The notes under the pieces are model-generated. The model was not told where the DNA came from. It was given only the letters and a program-made list of their open reading frames with translations, and did not search any database. The position numbers and the translations under genes are program-made. A DNA stretch of 64,000 nt from Saccharothrix algeriensis (GTDB taxonomy: Bacteria > Actinomycetota > Actinomycetes > Mycobacteriales > Pseudonocardiaceae). Within the stretch, counting starts at the first letter, position 1. Each line of letters opens with the position of its first letter. The stretch is from contig NZ_JAFBCL010000001.1 of the NCBI RefSeq assembly GCF_016907655.1, forward strand, positions 1 to 64,000, read 5' to 3'. Positions 55,205 to 64,000 of the stretch are shown one piece after another.

Positions 55205-56470
55205 TCAGCGGGTGCGCACCATCAGCGAGTCCACCCCGTGCACGATCGACGCCGTCCGGAACGACGGGCGCTCGTCGGCCAGGCGCAGGTCGGGGAAGCG
55301 CCGCAGCAGGGCCGGGTAGGCCGCCCGCAGCTCCATCCGCGCCAGCTCCGCCCCCACGCACCGGTGCGCGCCGTAGCCGAACGCCAGGTGGGCCGAGACC
55401 TTGCGCGCCGCGTCGAAGTCCATGCGCTCCAAGCCCTCGCGGTTGGCGGCGCTCAACGACACCACCACCACGTCGCCCTCCTCGACCCGCGTCCCGCCGA
55501 TCTCCAGGTCGTGCTTGGCGAACCGCGGGAACGCCACCTGCACGACGCTCAGGTGCCGCAGCAGCTCCTCCACCAGCGGGCCGACGGCCTGGTCGTCGTC
55601 GCGCATCGCCGCCCGCGCCGCCGGGTCGCCCATCAGCACGATCGCGCCCAGCGCCAACATGCTCGCGGTGGTGTCGAACCCCCCGGTCAGCACGCCGTCG
55701 GCCAGGCCGGCCAGCTCCGCGTCGCTGACCTCGTCGCCGTGCTCGCGGATGATCATGCCGATGAGGCCGTCGCCGGGCGACCGCCGCTCCCGGCGGACGA
55801 TCTGCTCCATGTACCGCAACGACTCCGAGATCGCGCCCAGCGCCGAGGTCGCGCCGCCGAACAGGTCGAACCGCGCCGCCGCCAGCTCCTGGAACCGCGC
55901 GCGGTCGCCGTAGGGCACGCCCAGCAGCTCGCAGATGGCCAGCGAGGGGATCGGCAGCGCGAACTCCCGCACCAGGTCGACCGGCCCGTCCGCCGCCTCC
56001 ATCGCGTCCAGGCGCTCGGTCACGATCTCGTCGATGCGCGGCACCAGCCGCGCCAGCCGGCGCATGGTGAACTCCGGCGTCAGCAGCTTGCGCAGCCGCG
56101 TGTGGTCCGGCGGGTCGGCGAAGCCCAGGCCGCCGGGCGTCTGCTCGATCCGCCCCACCGCCGCGCCGAGCCGGGCGTAATCGTTACTGAACGCCTCTGT
56201 GTCGGAAAGCACTTTTTTCGCCTCGGCCTGGCCTGTGACCAACCACACCTTCACCCCGAACGGCACCGGCAACCGGTGGACCGGCCCCGCCTCCACCATC
56301 CGCCCCAGCTCGGCGACCGGCTCCACCCCGTCCCGCTTCAACGGGACCAGCGCGCGATCCGGGAGCAGCGACAACGCCCGCGAACCGACCTTCCCCATCA
56401 CCCAGCGCGTCACCGAACGCCGTGCGACCCACGCCACCAATCCGTCGCGCACCGACGCCAGAGTCGCCAT
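55205..56470 (-). CDS. Cytochrome P450
   Basis: Encodes 421 aa, a soluble bacterial class I P450. I-helix [12 protein letters not shown] has the oxygen-activating D-T pair, EELLRHL is the ExxR motif, and the heme loop is [19 protein letters not shown] with the ligand Cys. The start ATG at 56470 has a GGGGAAGAGGGG site. The N-terminus is not a membrane anchor. No ferredoxin or reductase gene is adjacent. It resembles CYP107-like oxidases of macrolides and other metabolites. The next gene on the same strand upstream is an MFS exporter. Confidence 0.92.
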   Translation of the reverse strand: MATLASVRDGLVAWVARRSVTRWVMGKVGSRALSLLPDRALVPLKRDGVEPVAELGRMVEAGPVHRLPVPFGVKVWLVTGQAEAKKVLSDTEAFSNDYARLGAAVGRIEQTPGGLGFADPPDHTRLRKLLTPEFTMRRLARLVPRIDEIVTERLDAMEAADGPVDLVREFALPIPSLAICELLGVPYGDRARFQELAAARFDLFGGATSALGAISESLRYMEQIVRRERRSPGDGLIGMIIREHGDEVSDAELAGLADGVLTGGFDTTASMLALGAIVLMGDPAARAAMRDDDQAVGPLVEELLRHLSVVQVAFPRFAKHDLEIGGTRVEEGDVVVVSLSAANREGLERMDFDAARKVSAHLAFGYGAHRCVGAELARMELRAAYPALLRRFPDLRLADERPSFRTASIVHGVDSLMVRTR

Positions 56471-56548
56471 CCCACACCCCTCTTCCCCAGGTTGATCTGC
56501 CCGACGGTAACCGTACGTACGAGCGAGCAGCATCGAGCCACAGGCGGA

Positions 56549-56577
56549 TTGACATGCCGCAGCCGGTGTCGGACGAT
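56549..56577 (+). promoter_or_regulatory. Orphan plus-strand promoter TTGACA-17-GACGAT
   Basis: A perfect TTGACA (56549-56554) lies 17 bp before GACGAT (56572-56577). No plus-strand gene follows before the convergent MFS gene at 56763. The -10 region overlaps GGACGATCG, the same core as in the TetR operator at 2891-2933. It may drive a small RNA or be fortuitous. Confidence 0.4.
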
Positions 56578-56762
56578 CGACGATCGCGCAAGTCACGCCC
56601 ATTCCGGGCATCCGAAACCGTGATCCGCACCACACAGGATGCCGCACGACCCGAACGGTGCAGCCGGCCCACCCGATCGGGGCAGCACGACCCCACGGCG
56701 GCGAGCCGCCGAACCGACCCCCGGGAGCCTCGGGACCGCGCCTGGCAGGGCCGCGCCGGCGG

Positions 56763-57944
56763 TCAGCGCCGCCGGGCCGCCAGCAGCAGCCCCAGCCCCG
56801 CCGCCGACAGCACCAGGCCGATCGCGTACGCGCTGCGGTAGCCGAGCACCTGCGCCAGCGCCAGCAGCGGGCCCGACAGCATCGCGCTGATCTTCGCCGT
56901 GTTGGTGAACAGCGTGGTGGCGTGCCCGGGGCGATCCGGGGCCAGGTCCTGGAAGTAGGAGATGCCCACGCCCATCACCGCCGCGATCACCACCGCGTGC
57001 AGCGCCTGCGCCGCCGCCACCTGCCAGGTCGCCTGGGTCGCCAGCATCACGCCGTAGTAGGCCAGCGCCACCGCGCCGCCGACGAGCACCAGCCGCCGGT
57101 GGTCGACCCGGATCGCCAGCGCGCCGAACCCCAGCATCAGCGGGATCTCCAGCGCCGCGCACAACCCCAGGACCAGCCCGGCGTCACCGGTCGTGCCGTG
57201 CAGCACGTCGGTCACGTACAGCGGCATCGCCAGCACGCCCACCGACGTCGCGCCCTGCAGCAGCACGAACGCCACCGCCGCGAGCACGACCTCCCGACCC
57301 GGCCCCGACCGCGCCCGCCCCGCGACCGCGACCGCTCCCCCGCCCAGCTCCGGCAGCAGCAGCGCCGTCACCAGCGCGGCCACCAGGTACACCGCGGCCG
57401 CCACCGCGAACAGGCCGGTGAACCCGGCCGAGTCGATCAGCAGCGCGGCCAGCGGCGGACCGCCGACCCAGGACACCGAGACCATCGTGCGCAGCGCGCT
57501 GATCGCTAGCGGCCCCCGCGCCGAACCGGTGCGCTCCAGCGCCTGCCGCGCGTAGGCGAAGGTCTGCGGCATCAGCGACGACGCCACCGCCGCCAGCGTC
57601 AGCGACACCACCAGCAGCAGCCAGTAGTCGCGCAGCAGCGCGAACAGCCCGGAGGACACCGTGCCCGCCAGCGCCCCGCACACCAGCAGGTTGCGCCGCA
57701 CCGCCCGCGCGTCGGACAGCCTGCCGAGCACCGTGCTGGTGACCACGGCGGACAGCGCGCTCGTCAGCAGGAAGGCGCCGACCGCGACCGGGCCGGCGTG
57801 CAGCTCTTTGATCAGGAACAGCGACAGGAACGGCCCGGCGAGCGCGTAGCCCAGGCCGGTCAGCAGGTTCACCGACAGCAGCGGCAGGAAGGGCCCGGAA
57901 CGGGGCTGGACGGGGGTTTCGCTCACGAGGGCCACACCGGTCAT
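56763..57944 (-). CDS. MFS transporter (SetA-like exporter)
   Basis: Encodes 393 aa with about 12 membrane helices ([24 protein letters not shown] first). Loop 2-3 has the Set/DHA-type [14 protein letters not shown]. Helix 11 region [22 protein letters not shown] is close to sugar-efflux (Set) and other DHA1 proteins. Such proteins export sugars or drugs. The start ATG at 57944 is favoured over the upstream GTG at 57953, but a ribosome site is not clear. It lies upstream of the P450 gene on the same strand, separated by 292 bp. Substrate unknown. Confidence 0.88.
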   Translation of the reverse strand: MTGVALVSETPVQPRSGPFLPLLSVNLLTGLGYALAGPFLSLFLIKELHAGPVAVGAFLLTSALSAVVTSTVLGRLSDARAVRRNLLVCGALAGTVSSGLFALLRDYWLLLVVSLTLAAVASSLMPQTFAYARQALERTGSARGPLAISALRTMVSVSWVGGPPLAALLIDSAGFTGLFAVAAAVYLVAALVTALLLPELGGGAVAVAGRARSGPGREVVLAAVAFVLLQGATSVGVLAMPLYVTDVLHGTTGDAGLVLGLCAALEIPLMLGFGALAIRVDHRRLVLVGGAVALAYYGVMLATQATWQVAAAQALHAVVIAAVMGVGISYFQDLAPDRPGHATTLFTNTAKISAMLSGPLLALAQVLGYRSAYAIGLVLSAAGLGLLLAARRR

Positions 57945-58063
57945 CCTCACCACCGCGCCCCCCGGCGGAGAAACGGGATTCCACCCGTTGGACGGTGAGG
58001 GCGATCACCTGCCCGGCCGGCCTGGACCGTTTGCCCGTCGGGCGGGTCGGGTACGGCAGGCGG

Positions 58064-58255
58064 GTGGAACATCGAGGACCCGACGCACAGCACGAAGGCG
58101 AGATCGACCCGGCACAGGTGAAGCGGAACGTCCGGCTGGTCGTCGCGCGACTGCGGCAGCGGCTCACCGCCGCGGGGAACCCGGGGCTGTTCCAGGCGTT
58201 GCGCGACGGGGCCGCCGAGGGCCGCTCGACCGGCCGCCACCGCCGGGTCGATTGA
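58064..58255 (+). CDS. Possible small protein (63 aa)
   Basis: A GTG-started frame encoding a helix-like segment IDPAQVKRNVRLVVARLRQRL then NPGLFQALRDGAAEG. The pattern of charged and hydrophobic residues looks protein-like and the GTG is at the beginning of the frame region. There is no clear ribosome site, and TACGGC 7 nt earlier is a weak leaderless box. No homologue is recognised. Confidence 0.35.
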   Translation: MEHRGPDAQHEGEIDPAQVKRNVRLVVARLRQRLTAAGNPGLFQALRDGAAEGRSTGRHRRVD

Positions 58256-58296
58256 TCTTTAAGTCGACACTGAAGGAATTATTCCGACAGAAGATC
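58254..58296. repeat. CACTGAA/GATC element, copy B
   Basis: GATC at 58254-58257 and 58293-58296 flank CACTGAA at 58268-58274, with the palindrome GGAATTATTCC at 58275-58285. GATCTT and AAGATC form the outer inverted arms. Confidence 0.55.
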
Positions 58297-58363
58297 AGGT
58301 GCCGCGCCGGTCGCGGTGATCATCGGCGGCGTGGGGGCCGCCGGAGGGCGGCGGGTCCGCCCG

Positions 58364-58409
58364 CACGGGTGCGGCCCCCGTCCCGACCGGGATGGGGGCC
58401 GCACCCGTG
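58364..58409 (-). terminator. Terminator of the luxE-luxC operon
   Basis: Arms 58364-58385 and 58388-58409 (22 nt, one mismatch) meet with almost no loop, forming a very stable hairpin 11 nt after the luxC stop. It is GC-rich without a U-tract. Confidence 0.8.
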
Positions 58410-58419
58410 CTCCGCGTGA

Positions 58420-59790
58420 TCAGCGCTCGGGCGCCGCCTCCACGTCGCACCACCGGACCAGGCCCGCGATGCGCGGTTGGCCGTCGTGCCGCCACCGCAT
58501 CGAGGCGCGGGCCATCGCGCCCGGCTCGGCGACCCGGCTGACGCCCGCGCGGGCCAACTCCCCCGCCGCGCGCCAGAACTCGTCGCCCACCGCGCCGAGC
58601 CCGACGGTCTGCAGGTGCGCGGCGTAGGGGCGCATCGCCGCCACCGCGGCGGCCACGTCGGGCACCGCGACGATCCGCGCCACCCGGTTGCCCGCGCCGC
58701 TGAGCGGGAGCAGCGCGTCGTCCAGCACGACCGTCCACTCCAGACCGCCGGCCGCCCAGACCTCGCAGGAGGCGCGCCCGGCGGCCCGCCACTCGGCGAC
58801 CAGCCGCCGGTGCTGCAGCACCGCGGCGTCCTGGTCGGCGACCGCGCCCGGCGGGCAGTCGGCGGCGGCGCGGCGCATCGCGTCGGCCACGTGCTCGGCG
58901 ACGGCGCGGGCGTGCTCGGCGGCCACCAGGTACACCTGGGGCGACAGGCAGGCGTGCTGGTCGAAGTCGCTGCAGTCGGCGGCGATCCGGCGCGCCACCT
59001 CGGCCGGGCCGTGCAGCCGGGCGTAGGCGGCGCTGACGACGCCGAAGGACAGCTTGTGGCCGTGCTCCTCGTAGAGCTGGTGGGGCGCGACCTTCGCCCG
59101 GATCGCCGCGCACGCCTGGTCGCTGCCGTAGGCGATGACGGCGTCGGCCTGCTCCAGCGCGGCCGACATGGTCGCGTCGTCGTCGCGGTCCCAGTAGGTC
59201 GCCACCACCGCGTCGGCCAGCCGCGGCTCCACCTCGTGCAGGGTGCGCAGGAACGCGGCGGTGAAGTGCGGCTCCTTGGCCGGGACCTTGGCGATGACGC
59301 TGGACTTCACCAGCAGCGCCCGCACCAGCGACCGCGCGGGCAGGCCCGGGACGTTGCCGGAGAACACCGCCAGCGCGGTGCGCGGCCCGACGGCCGTGGC
59401 GCCGCCCCGGAAGCCGTCGAGCACCTCCGGGTCGCCCAGCTCGCGCTCCAGCGCGGCGATCAGCGACGGCGCGCGGAGGGCGACGCCGACCTCGGCGTCC
59501 AGCGCGCGGTCCACCGTCTCCACCGACATGCCCGTGACCCGCGCGGCGGCCTCGACGGCCGCGCGGCGCTCGGGGAAGTCGCGCTTGGCCCAGCGCTCGG
59601 CGGCCACGTCGACCGCCTCCACGATGCGGCGCACCGGCAGGTCGCGCAGCCGCTCGTGCGCGCGGCGCAGGCCCTCGCCGGTGGCGGCCCAGTCGGTCGG
59701 CCGCGCGCCGCGCCACTCGTGCGGGCCGGCGGACAGGGTGAAGGGCTCGGTCTCGGTGTCGCACCACCGCGGGATCCAGGACACGCTCAC
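58420..59790 (-). CDS. LuxC-like fatty acyl-CoA reductase
   Basis: Encodes 456 aa. It resembles the aldehyde-dehydrogenase-fold LuxC: LAVFSGNVPGLPARSLVRALL and KVPAKEPHF in the cofactor region, and the active-site Cys281 in DFDQHACLSPQVYLV. LuxC reduces an acyl-enzyme or acyl-CoA to a fatty aldehyde with NADPH. The gene starts 3 nt after the luxE-like stop, so they form an operon. No luciferase (LuxAB) or thioesterase (LuxD) is nearby; outside luminous bacteria LuxC/E pairs make aldehydes for secondary metabolism or lipids. Confidence 0.88.
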   Translation of the reverse strand: MSVSWIPRWCDTETEPFTLSAGPHEWRGARPTDWAATGEGLRRAHERLRDLPVRRIVEAVDVAAERWAKRDFPERRAAVEAAARVTGMSVETVDRALDAEVGVALRAPSLIAALERELGDPEVLDGFRGGATAVGPRTALAVFSGNVPGLPARSLVRALLVKSSVIAKVPAKEPHFTAAFLRTLHEVEPRLADAVVATYWDRDDDATMSAALEQADAVIAYGSDQACAAIRAKVAPHQLYEEHGHKLSFGVVSAAYARLHGPAEVARRIAADCSDFDQHACLSPQVYLVAAEHARAVAEHVADAMRRAAADCPPGAVADQDAAVLQHRRLVAEWRAAGRASCEVWAAGGLEWTVVLDDALLPLSGAGNRVARIVAVPDVAAAVAAMRPYAAHLQTVGLGAVGDEFWRAAGELARAGVSRVAEPGAMARASMRWRHDGQPRIAGLVRWCDVEAAPER

Positions 59791-59793
59791 GGC

Positions 59794-60858
59794 TCACCGG
59801 CCTCCGGTCATCTCGTCGAGGGACAGCGAGCAGCCCCGGCTGGTGCTGCCCGCGACGCGGCCCGCCACCGCCACGCCGTCCGGGGTCGCCACGCCGAGGT
59901 CGCCGGTCAGCAGCACGTGCGGCCGGTCCAGCACCGACAGGTCGGTGATCTCCAGCAGGCCCGGTCCCTCGGTGCGGAACTCGCGGGTGCGCGGGTCGCG
60001 GACGCGGGGCCCGCCGAAGTGCCGGTAGGCTTTGGGGCGCTCCCCCAACGGGCCCACCGGCACGTCCGCCGCGTCGTAGAGCTGGTTGGCCAGCTCGGTC
60101 ATCCCGAAGATGTTGTCGAACTCCTCGACGCCGAACACGCGCCGGACGGCCGTGCGCAGGTCGTCCACCCGCATCACCCGCGACCTGCCCTTGAAGCCGC
60201 CGCCGTCGTACATGCGCGAGCCCGGCGGCAGCTCCCAGCCCCGGCCCTGCGCCGCCAGCCGGTCGCAGGCGTTGACGAACGCGAAGCTCGCGCCCACCAG
60301 CACCACCGGCAGCCCCTCGGCGACCGCCGCGTCCAGCGTCGCGGCCAGCAGGTCGTAGTCGACGCCGGCCGGGCCGACCACCGACGTGCTCAGCTCCGGG
60401 TCGCCGCACTCCTCCTGGATGCGCGCCAGGTCGAAGGCGATCGCCATGTCCGGCGCGGCCTCCTCGGTGGGCGCGAACCGGACGACGACCGGCCGCTCGC
60501 CGGCGCGCGCCACGCTGCGCCGGGCGTTGGCCCGCACCGCCAGGGCCTTGAGCTCCAGGCCCAGCCGGGAGTAGCGCACGCTGCCCCGCACCGAGCCGGT
60601 CGTGCCGCTGGTGCGGAACACCCGCACCGCGGGCTCGTCGGGGAACAGGTGCGGACCGCCGTCCTTGTAGGCCGTGTCCGGCACCCCCACCCCGGCGCCG
60701 ACCTGCTTCCAGTACCGCGCCACGTCGGGCGCGTTGGCCGCGGCCAGTTCGACCAGCTGCCCGTGCAGGGCCGCCGGATCGCCGACCCCGTCGGTGACGA
60801 GCAGCGCCATCTCCTCGAACAGGCGTCCGACGTGCGGGTCGTGGTGGGCAACGGTCAT
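59794..60858 (-). CDS. LuxE-like acyl-protein synthetase
   Basis: Encodes 354 aa. An adenylation-type fold with FRTSGTTGSVRGSVRYS (phosphate-binding loop), YDGGGFKGRSRVMRVDDL, NIFGMTELANQLYD and VLLTGDLGVATPDGVAVAGRV. LuxE activates a fatty acid with ATP and transfers it to a Cys or to LuxC. GGAGG lies 6 nt before the ATG at 60858. It is followed directly by luxC. The acyl chain source is unknown. Confidence 0.88.
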   Translation of the reverse strand: MTVAHHDPHVGRLFEEMALLVTDGVGDPAALHGQLVELAAANAPDVARYWKQVGAGVGVPDTAYKDGGPHLFPDEPAVRVFRTSGTTGSVRGSVRYSRLGLELKALAVRANARRSVARAGERPVVVRFAPTEEAAPDMAIAFDLARIQEECGDPELSTSVVGPAGVDYDLLAATLDAAVAEGLPVVLVGASFAFVNACDRLAAQGRGWELPPGSRMYDGGGFKGRSRVMRVDDLRTAVRRVFGVEEFDNIFGMTELANQLYDAADVPVGPLGERPKAYRHFGGPRVRDPRTREFRTEGPGLLEITDLSVLDRPHVLLTGDLGVATPDGVAVAGRVAGSTSRGCSLSLDEMTGGR

Positions 60859-61297
60859 CGACTGCCTCCATGCGGTCGAGAGGGCGACCCGACGAGAAGT
60901 CGGGCGGAAGGTGGTGACATCCCCAGCGGGCGCTCCGGTGCGCCCTGGTGTCCATCCCCGGCCGGGCAGCGACTTCGGCACGCTAGCAACGTCCACTCGC
61001 GACCTACAAGGAAGTTCGGCTGAACGCAGTACCCCTTCACCCCGCGACGCCGGGTCACCGCTTCGCGGCGCGTCGCCACCGGGAGCAGCGCCCTGAGCCG
61101 ATCGCAGCCGGGCGCGCTGCGGCCGTTGCCGCGCCGCCGACGGCTCCGCACCGGATCGCGGGCAGGCCCACACCGGATCGCGGGCGAACCCGTGTCGGAT
61201 CGCGGACAGGCGCGTGCCACCCGGTGACACGCGCCTGCCCGCGATCCGGCACTCCCCGCCCCGACCCTGGCCGCACATGACGCCGAGTGGAGGAACG
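60859..61297. other. 439-bp intergenic region upstream of lux and ABC genes
   Basis: Divergent promoters should lie here, one for luxEC (minus strand) and one for the ABC exporter (plus strand). It contains the 22-bp repeats described separately. A region around 61004-61016 is AT-richer than its surroundings. No gene was recognised. Confidence 0.45.
61151..61248. repeat. Three 22-bp tandem repeats and a 21-bp inverted copy
   Basis: CCGGATCGCGGG or close variants begin at 61151, 61173 and 61195, exactly 22 bp apart. The third unit (61196-61216) pairs with an inverted copy at 61228-61248 (21 bp, one mismatch). The array sits just before the ABC exporter gene. It could be a regulator-binding array, an attenuator or a slippage product. 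Confidence 0.65.
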
Positions 61298-62242
61298 ATG
61301 GACTACGCCTTCCAGGCCGAGGGCCTGGTCAAGCGGTACGGGAGGACGACCGCGCTGGCCGGGGTCGACCTGGCCGCCCGCACCGGCACGGTGCTCGGGG
61401 TGCTGGGGCCCAACGGCGCGGGCAAGACGACCGCGGTGCGCATCCTGGCGACGCTGCTGCGCCCCGACGGCGGCCGGGCCACCGTGGGCGGGCTCGACGT
61501 GGTGGAGCACGCCGCGCGGGTGCGCCGGCTGATCGGGCTGACCGGGCAGTACGCGTCGGTGGACGAGGACCTCACCGGCACGCAGAACCTGGTGCTGATC
61601 GGGCAGCTGCTCGACCTGCGCACCGCCGAGGCCAAGGCGCGGGCGGCCGAGCTGCTGGCCGGGTTCGACCTGCTCGACGCGGCCGGGCGGCCCGCCAAGA
61701 CCTACTCGGGCGGGATGCGGCGGCGGCTGGACCTGGCCGCGAGCCTGGTCGGCCGGCCGGACGTGATCTACCTCGACGAGCCGACCACCGGGCTGGACCC
61801 GGCCAAGCGGGACGACATCTGGAACGTGGTCCGCTCGCTGGTCGCCGACGGGGCGACCGTGCTGCTGACCACGCAGTACCTGGAGGAGGCCGACGCGCTG
61901 GCCGACGAGATCTCGGTGATCGACCACGGCCGGGTCATCGCGCACGGCACGCCCGCGGCGCTCAAGCGGGTCGTCGGCGGCCAGACGGTCCTGGTCCGGC
62001 CCGCCGACCCCGGTCGGCTGGCCGACGCCGCCGCCGTGCTGGCGGCGGTGTCCGGGCACCAGCCGGAGTCGCCGAGCCGGGGCGTGGTCACCGTGCCGGT
62101 CGCCGGCGACACCGCGTTCACCGAGGTGGTGAGGCGGTTGGACGCGCTGGGCATCGGGGTGGCCGAGCTGTCGCTGCGGCTGCCCAGCCTGGACGAGGTG
62201 TTCTTCGCCCTCACCGGGCAGCACACCGAGGAGGCGGCATGA
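61298..62242 (+). CDS. DrrA-like ABC transporter ATP-binding protein
   Basis: Encodes 314 aa. A single ABC domain: Walker A GPNGAGKTTAVRIL, Q-loop, signature YSGGMRRRLDL, Walker B VIYLDEPTTGLDP and H-loop region TTQYLEEADALA. The C-terminal extension (LSLRLPSLDEVFFALTG) is that of daunorubicin-resistance DrrA. The ATG at 61298 has GGAGG 4 nt upstream. The stop overlaps the permease start (ATGA), so the pair forms an exporter. The substrate is unknown. Confidence 0.93.
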   Translation: MDYAFQAEGLVKRYGRTTALAGVDLAARTGTVLGVLGPNGAGKTTAVRILATLLRPDGGRATVGGLDVVEHAARVRRLIGLTGQYASVDEDLTGTQNLVLIGQLLDLRTAEAKARAAELLAGFDLLDAAGRPAKTYSGGMRRRLDLAASLVGRPDVIYLDEPTTGLDPAKRDDIWNVVRSLVADGATVLLTTQYLEEADALADEISVIDHGRVIAHGTPAALKRVVGGQTVLVRPADPGRLADAAAVLAAVSGHQPESPSRGVVTVPVAGDTAFTEVVRRLDALGIGVAELSLRLPSLDEVFFALTGQHTEEAA

Positions 62243-63045
62243 CGCTCACCGCGCACCGCACCGCGCCCGCGCGGGGCGCCGACCGGCCCTTCGCCCTGGT
62301 CCGGCACAGCCTCGTGCTGGCCGGGCGCAGCCTGGTCAAGACCGCGCGGACGCCCGAGCAGCTGCTGGACGTGACGCTCCAGCCGGCGATCTTCGTGGTG
62401 GTCTTCGTGTACCTGCTGGGCGGCGCGGTGGCCGGCTCGACGCACGGGTACCTGCAGCTGCTGCTGCCCGCGATCATGGTGCAGAGCACCGTGTTCGCCG
62501 GGGTGGCGACCGGCGTGAACCTCAACGCCGACATCGGCAAGGGGGTCTTCGACCGGTTCCGCAGCCTGCCGATCGGCCGGTCCGCCCCGCTGGTCGGCTC
62601 GGTGCTCGGCGACCTCGTCCGGTACGTGGCGGCGGTGGTGTCGCTGCTGCTGTTCGGCGCCCTGATGGGGTTCCGGGTGACCACCGGGCTGCTGCCCGCC
62701 CTGGCGGCCTGCCTGCTGGCGATCCTGTTCGCCTTCAGCCTGAGCTGGGCGTTCGTCCTGGTCGGGATGCTGGCCCGCACACCGGGCTCGGTGCAGGGCA
62801 TCGGGTTCCTGGCGCTGTTCCCGCTGACCTTCGGCACGAGCATGATCGCCCCCGCCGAGACGCTGCCGGGGTGGCTGCGGTCGTGGGTGGAGGTCAACCC
62901 GGTGACGCACGTGATGACCGCGGCGCGCGGGCTGATGGTCGGCGGCCCGGTGGCCGGGTCGGCGCTGTGGGCGCTGCTGTGGTCGGCGGTGTTCGTCGCG
63001 GTCTTCGCGCCGCTGGCGGTCCGGGCCTACCGCCGGCGCGCCTGA
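62239..63045 (+). CDS. DrrB-like ABC transporter permease
   Basis: Encodes 268 aa with six membrane helices of ABC-2 type: PAIFVVVFVYLLGGAVAG, VVSLLLFGALMGFRVT, FSLSWAFVLVGMLA and the late LSW-x-x-NPV-like segment VEVNPVTHVMTAARGL. The ABC-2 signature FDRFRSLPIGR lies in the first loop. With the ATPase it would export a hydrophobic compound. Confidence 0.92.
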   Translation: MTLTAHRTAPARGADRPFALVRHSLVLAGRSLVKTARTPEQLLDVTLQPAIFVVVFVYLLGGAVAGSTHGYLQLLLPAIMVQSTVFAGVATGVNLNADIGKGVFDRFRSLPIGRSAPLVGSVLGDLVRYVAAVVSLLLFGALMGFRVTTGLLPALAACLLAILFAFSLSWAFVLVGMLARTPGSVQGIGFLALFPLTFGTSMIAPAETLPGWLRSWVEVNPVTHVMTAARGLMVGGPVAGSALWALLWSAVFVAVFAPLAVRAYRRRA

Positions 63046-63047
63046 GG

Positions 63048-63115
63048 GCCGCGGGGCGGTCGGCGCCCCGCGGCGCCCGGTCCGGCGCGGGCCAGGGGGT
63101 CGCGCCGGACCGGGC
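63048..63115. terminator. Two successive terminator hairpins
   Basis: An 11-bp perfect stem (63048-63058 with 63064-63074, 5-nt loop) and a 15-bp perfect stem (63075-63089 with 63101-63115, 11-nt loop) fill the gap between the convergent permease and TPR genes, serving both strands. Confidence 0.85.
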
Positions 63116-63116
63116 G

Positions 63117-64000
63117 TCACCGCGGCAGGGCCAGCGCGACCGCGTCCGCCCGGTCCAGGGCCACCCCCGAGGCGTAGGCCAGGTCGTAGGCCGCCGCCCC
63201 GATGTCGGCCCGCAGGCGCTCGGCCAGGCGCACGATCTCCGGGTGCAGGGCGTCGGGGGCGCCGCGGAGCTGTTCGGCGGCGCCGAGCAGCACCGCGGCG
63301 CCGGCCGAGTCGCCCCGCCGGGCGCGCGCCGCCGCCCCCGCGACCGCCACCAGGGCCGTGATCGGCATGTCCTTGGCCAGCGCGGCCTGCTCACCGGCCT
63401 GCCGCAGGAGGTCCTCGGCGGGCTCGCCGCGGTCGATCGCCAGGTGCGCCCGCGCGCACAGCATGACGGCCACGACCTGCGGCACGACGACCTGCTCGCC
63501 CTCCAGCGCGACGGCCGCCGTCTCATACTGCCGGGCCGCCTCCGCGAGGTCGCCCTCGTAGCGGGCCAGGTCGCCGAGCATGATCCGGGCGAACGCGACG
63601 CTGCGCACCGACCACGGCTGGGACACCCGCGCGGTGCGCACCAGCTCCCGGTACTCCGCCCGCGCCCGCGCCACGTCGCCCTGCCGCAGGCGGGCGTTGG
63701 CCAGCACGATGCGCTCGTGCGCGGCGTCGTCGTCCGGGTCGAGTTCGCGCAGCAGGGCGACCGACTCCTGCAGCGCCTCCACCGCCCGGTCCACGTCGCC
63801 GAACGCCAGGTGCGCGTCGGCCACCGCGGTCAGCGCCTGCGACAGGCCGAACCGGTCGCCCACCTCGCGCAGGCCCGCCCCGGCGACCAGCAGGTCGTCC
63901 CGCGCGCCCGCCATGTCGCCGACGTTCTCGCGCACCGCGCCGCGCACCATCCACAGCATCGCCCGCGCCCACGGGTCCGGGTGGTCCAGGCGGGCGTCCA
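63117..64000 (-). CDS. TPR-rich C-terminal part of a BTAD/AfsR-type regulator (cut at window end)
   Basis: The frame enters from beyond 64000 and encodes at least 294 residues of alpha-helical tetratricopeptide repeats: GDMAGARDDLLVAGAGLREVG, then GDVDRAVEALQESVALLRELD, GDVARARAEYRELVRTA, GDLARYEGDLAEAARQYETA. The incoming DHPDPWARA segment is typical of AfsR/SARP-like regulators with a BTAD domain. The N-terminal DNA-binding or ATPase parts are outside the window. In actinobacteria such proteins regulate secondary metabolism or transporters. The family call is moderate. Confidence 0.65.
   Translation of the reverse strand, partial: DARLDHPDPWARAMLWMVRGAVRENVGDMAGARDDLLVAGAGLREVGDRFGLSQALTAVADAHLAFGDVDRAVEALQESVALLRELDPDDDAAHERIVLANARLRQGDVARARAEYRELVRTARVSQPWSVRSVAFARIMLGDLARYEGDLAEAARQYETAAVALEGEQVVVPQVVAVMLCARAHLAIDRGEPAEDLLRQAGEQAALAKDMPITALVAVAGAAARARRGDSAGAAVLLGAAEQLRGAPDALHPEIVRLAERLRADIGAAAYDLAYASGVALDRADAVALALPR

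Larger units (their letters stand above)
57945..58419. other. 475-bp intergenic region between MFS and lux pair
   Basis: Contains a possible small gene (58064-58255), one CACTGAA element (58254-58296) and a strong terminator hairpin (58364-58409). The rest shows no recognisable feature. Confidence 0.5.

Overview
The window is GC-rich (roughly 73-75% by eye), has strong third-position G/C bias, uses many GTG and TTG starts, and carries markers typical of high-GC Actinobacteria. These include F420-type oxidoreductases, a GlnX-GlnH-PknG module, WYL and PadR regulators and many leaderless promoters (TANNNT, then 6-7 nt, then the start codon). Gene content suggests a Pseudonocardiales-type genome (Saccharothrix, Lentzea or Amycolatopsis-like); that assignment is inference. 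No rRNA, tRNA, CRISPR array or intact transposase was seen.

Layout. 1-7.8 kb: partial MarR, a PucR regulator divergent from a serine hydroxymethyltransferase-like PLP enzyme, a TetR-flavin monooxygenase operon behind a 43-bp palindrome, a WYL regulator, a DinB remnant, and a rifampicin-monooxygenase homologue (rox-like) with a promoter, leader peptide and stem-loop. 7.8-11.2 kb: a tyrosine recombinase divergent from a Cys-rich coiled-coil protein across an AT-rich, dyad-rich intergenic region, then a one-TM protein with an LppU-like outer domain. 11.3-17.3 kb: DUF4037 protein, F420 nitroreductase-hemerythrin fusion behind a short leaderless ORF, alpha/beta hydrolase, beta-lactamase-fold remnant, methyltransferase, FMN-binding protein and metallophosphoesterase.

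17.4-24.1 kb: an amino-acid sensing module, GlnX (membrane), GlnH (lipoprotein), PknG (kinase) and a PP2C phosphatase overlapping pknG, then a MarR gene. 24.2-32.7 kb: HrpA helicase, a PEP mutase/isocitrate lyase-type enzyme with a leaderless upstream ORF, VOC protein, beta-propeller-like protein, metallo-beta-lactamase-fold hydrolase, an orphan choice-of-anchor K-like protein and a GNAT. 32.7-37.1 kb: a 640-bp AT-richer non-coding stretch, then LLM oxidoreductase-uppP-histidine phosphatase, divergent from an aldo/keto reductase.

37.4-50.4 kb: an M48-like zincin, YncE-like lipoprotein with DUF5703, PadR-SNF2-SWIM cluster, GNAT-DinB fusion, PrmC-like methyltransferase, and a TetR divergent from a UvrA-like ABC protein followed by a siderophore-interacting protein. 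50.5-64 kb: pobA-like hydroxylase, PEP-utilising (rifampin phosphotransferase-like) enzyme, DMT exporter, cytochrome P450, MFS exporter, a luxE-luxC pair without luciferase, a DrrA/DrrB-like ABC exporter and a TPR-rich regulator cut by the window end.

Themes. Several genes fit drug or xenobiotic handling: rox-like, UvrA-like, Rph-like, DrrAB-like, P450, MFS and EamA exporters. The most unusual features are the recombinase/coiled-coil pair with its dyads, the leader-controlled rox, the leaderless upstream ORFs, and three AT-rich intergenic elements sharing a CACTGAA core and GATC flanks.
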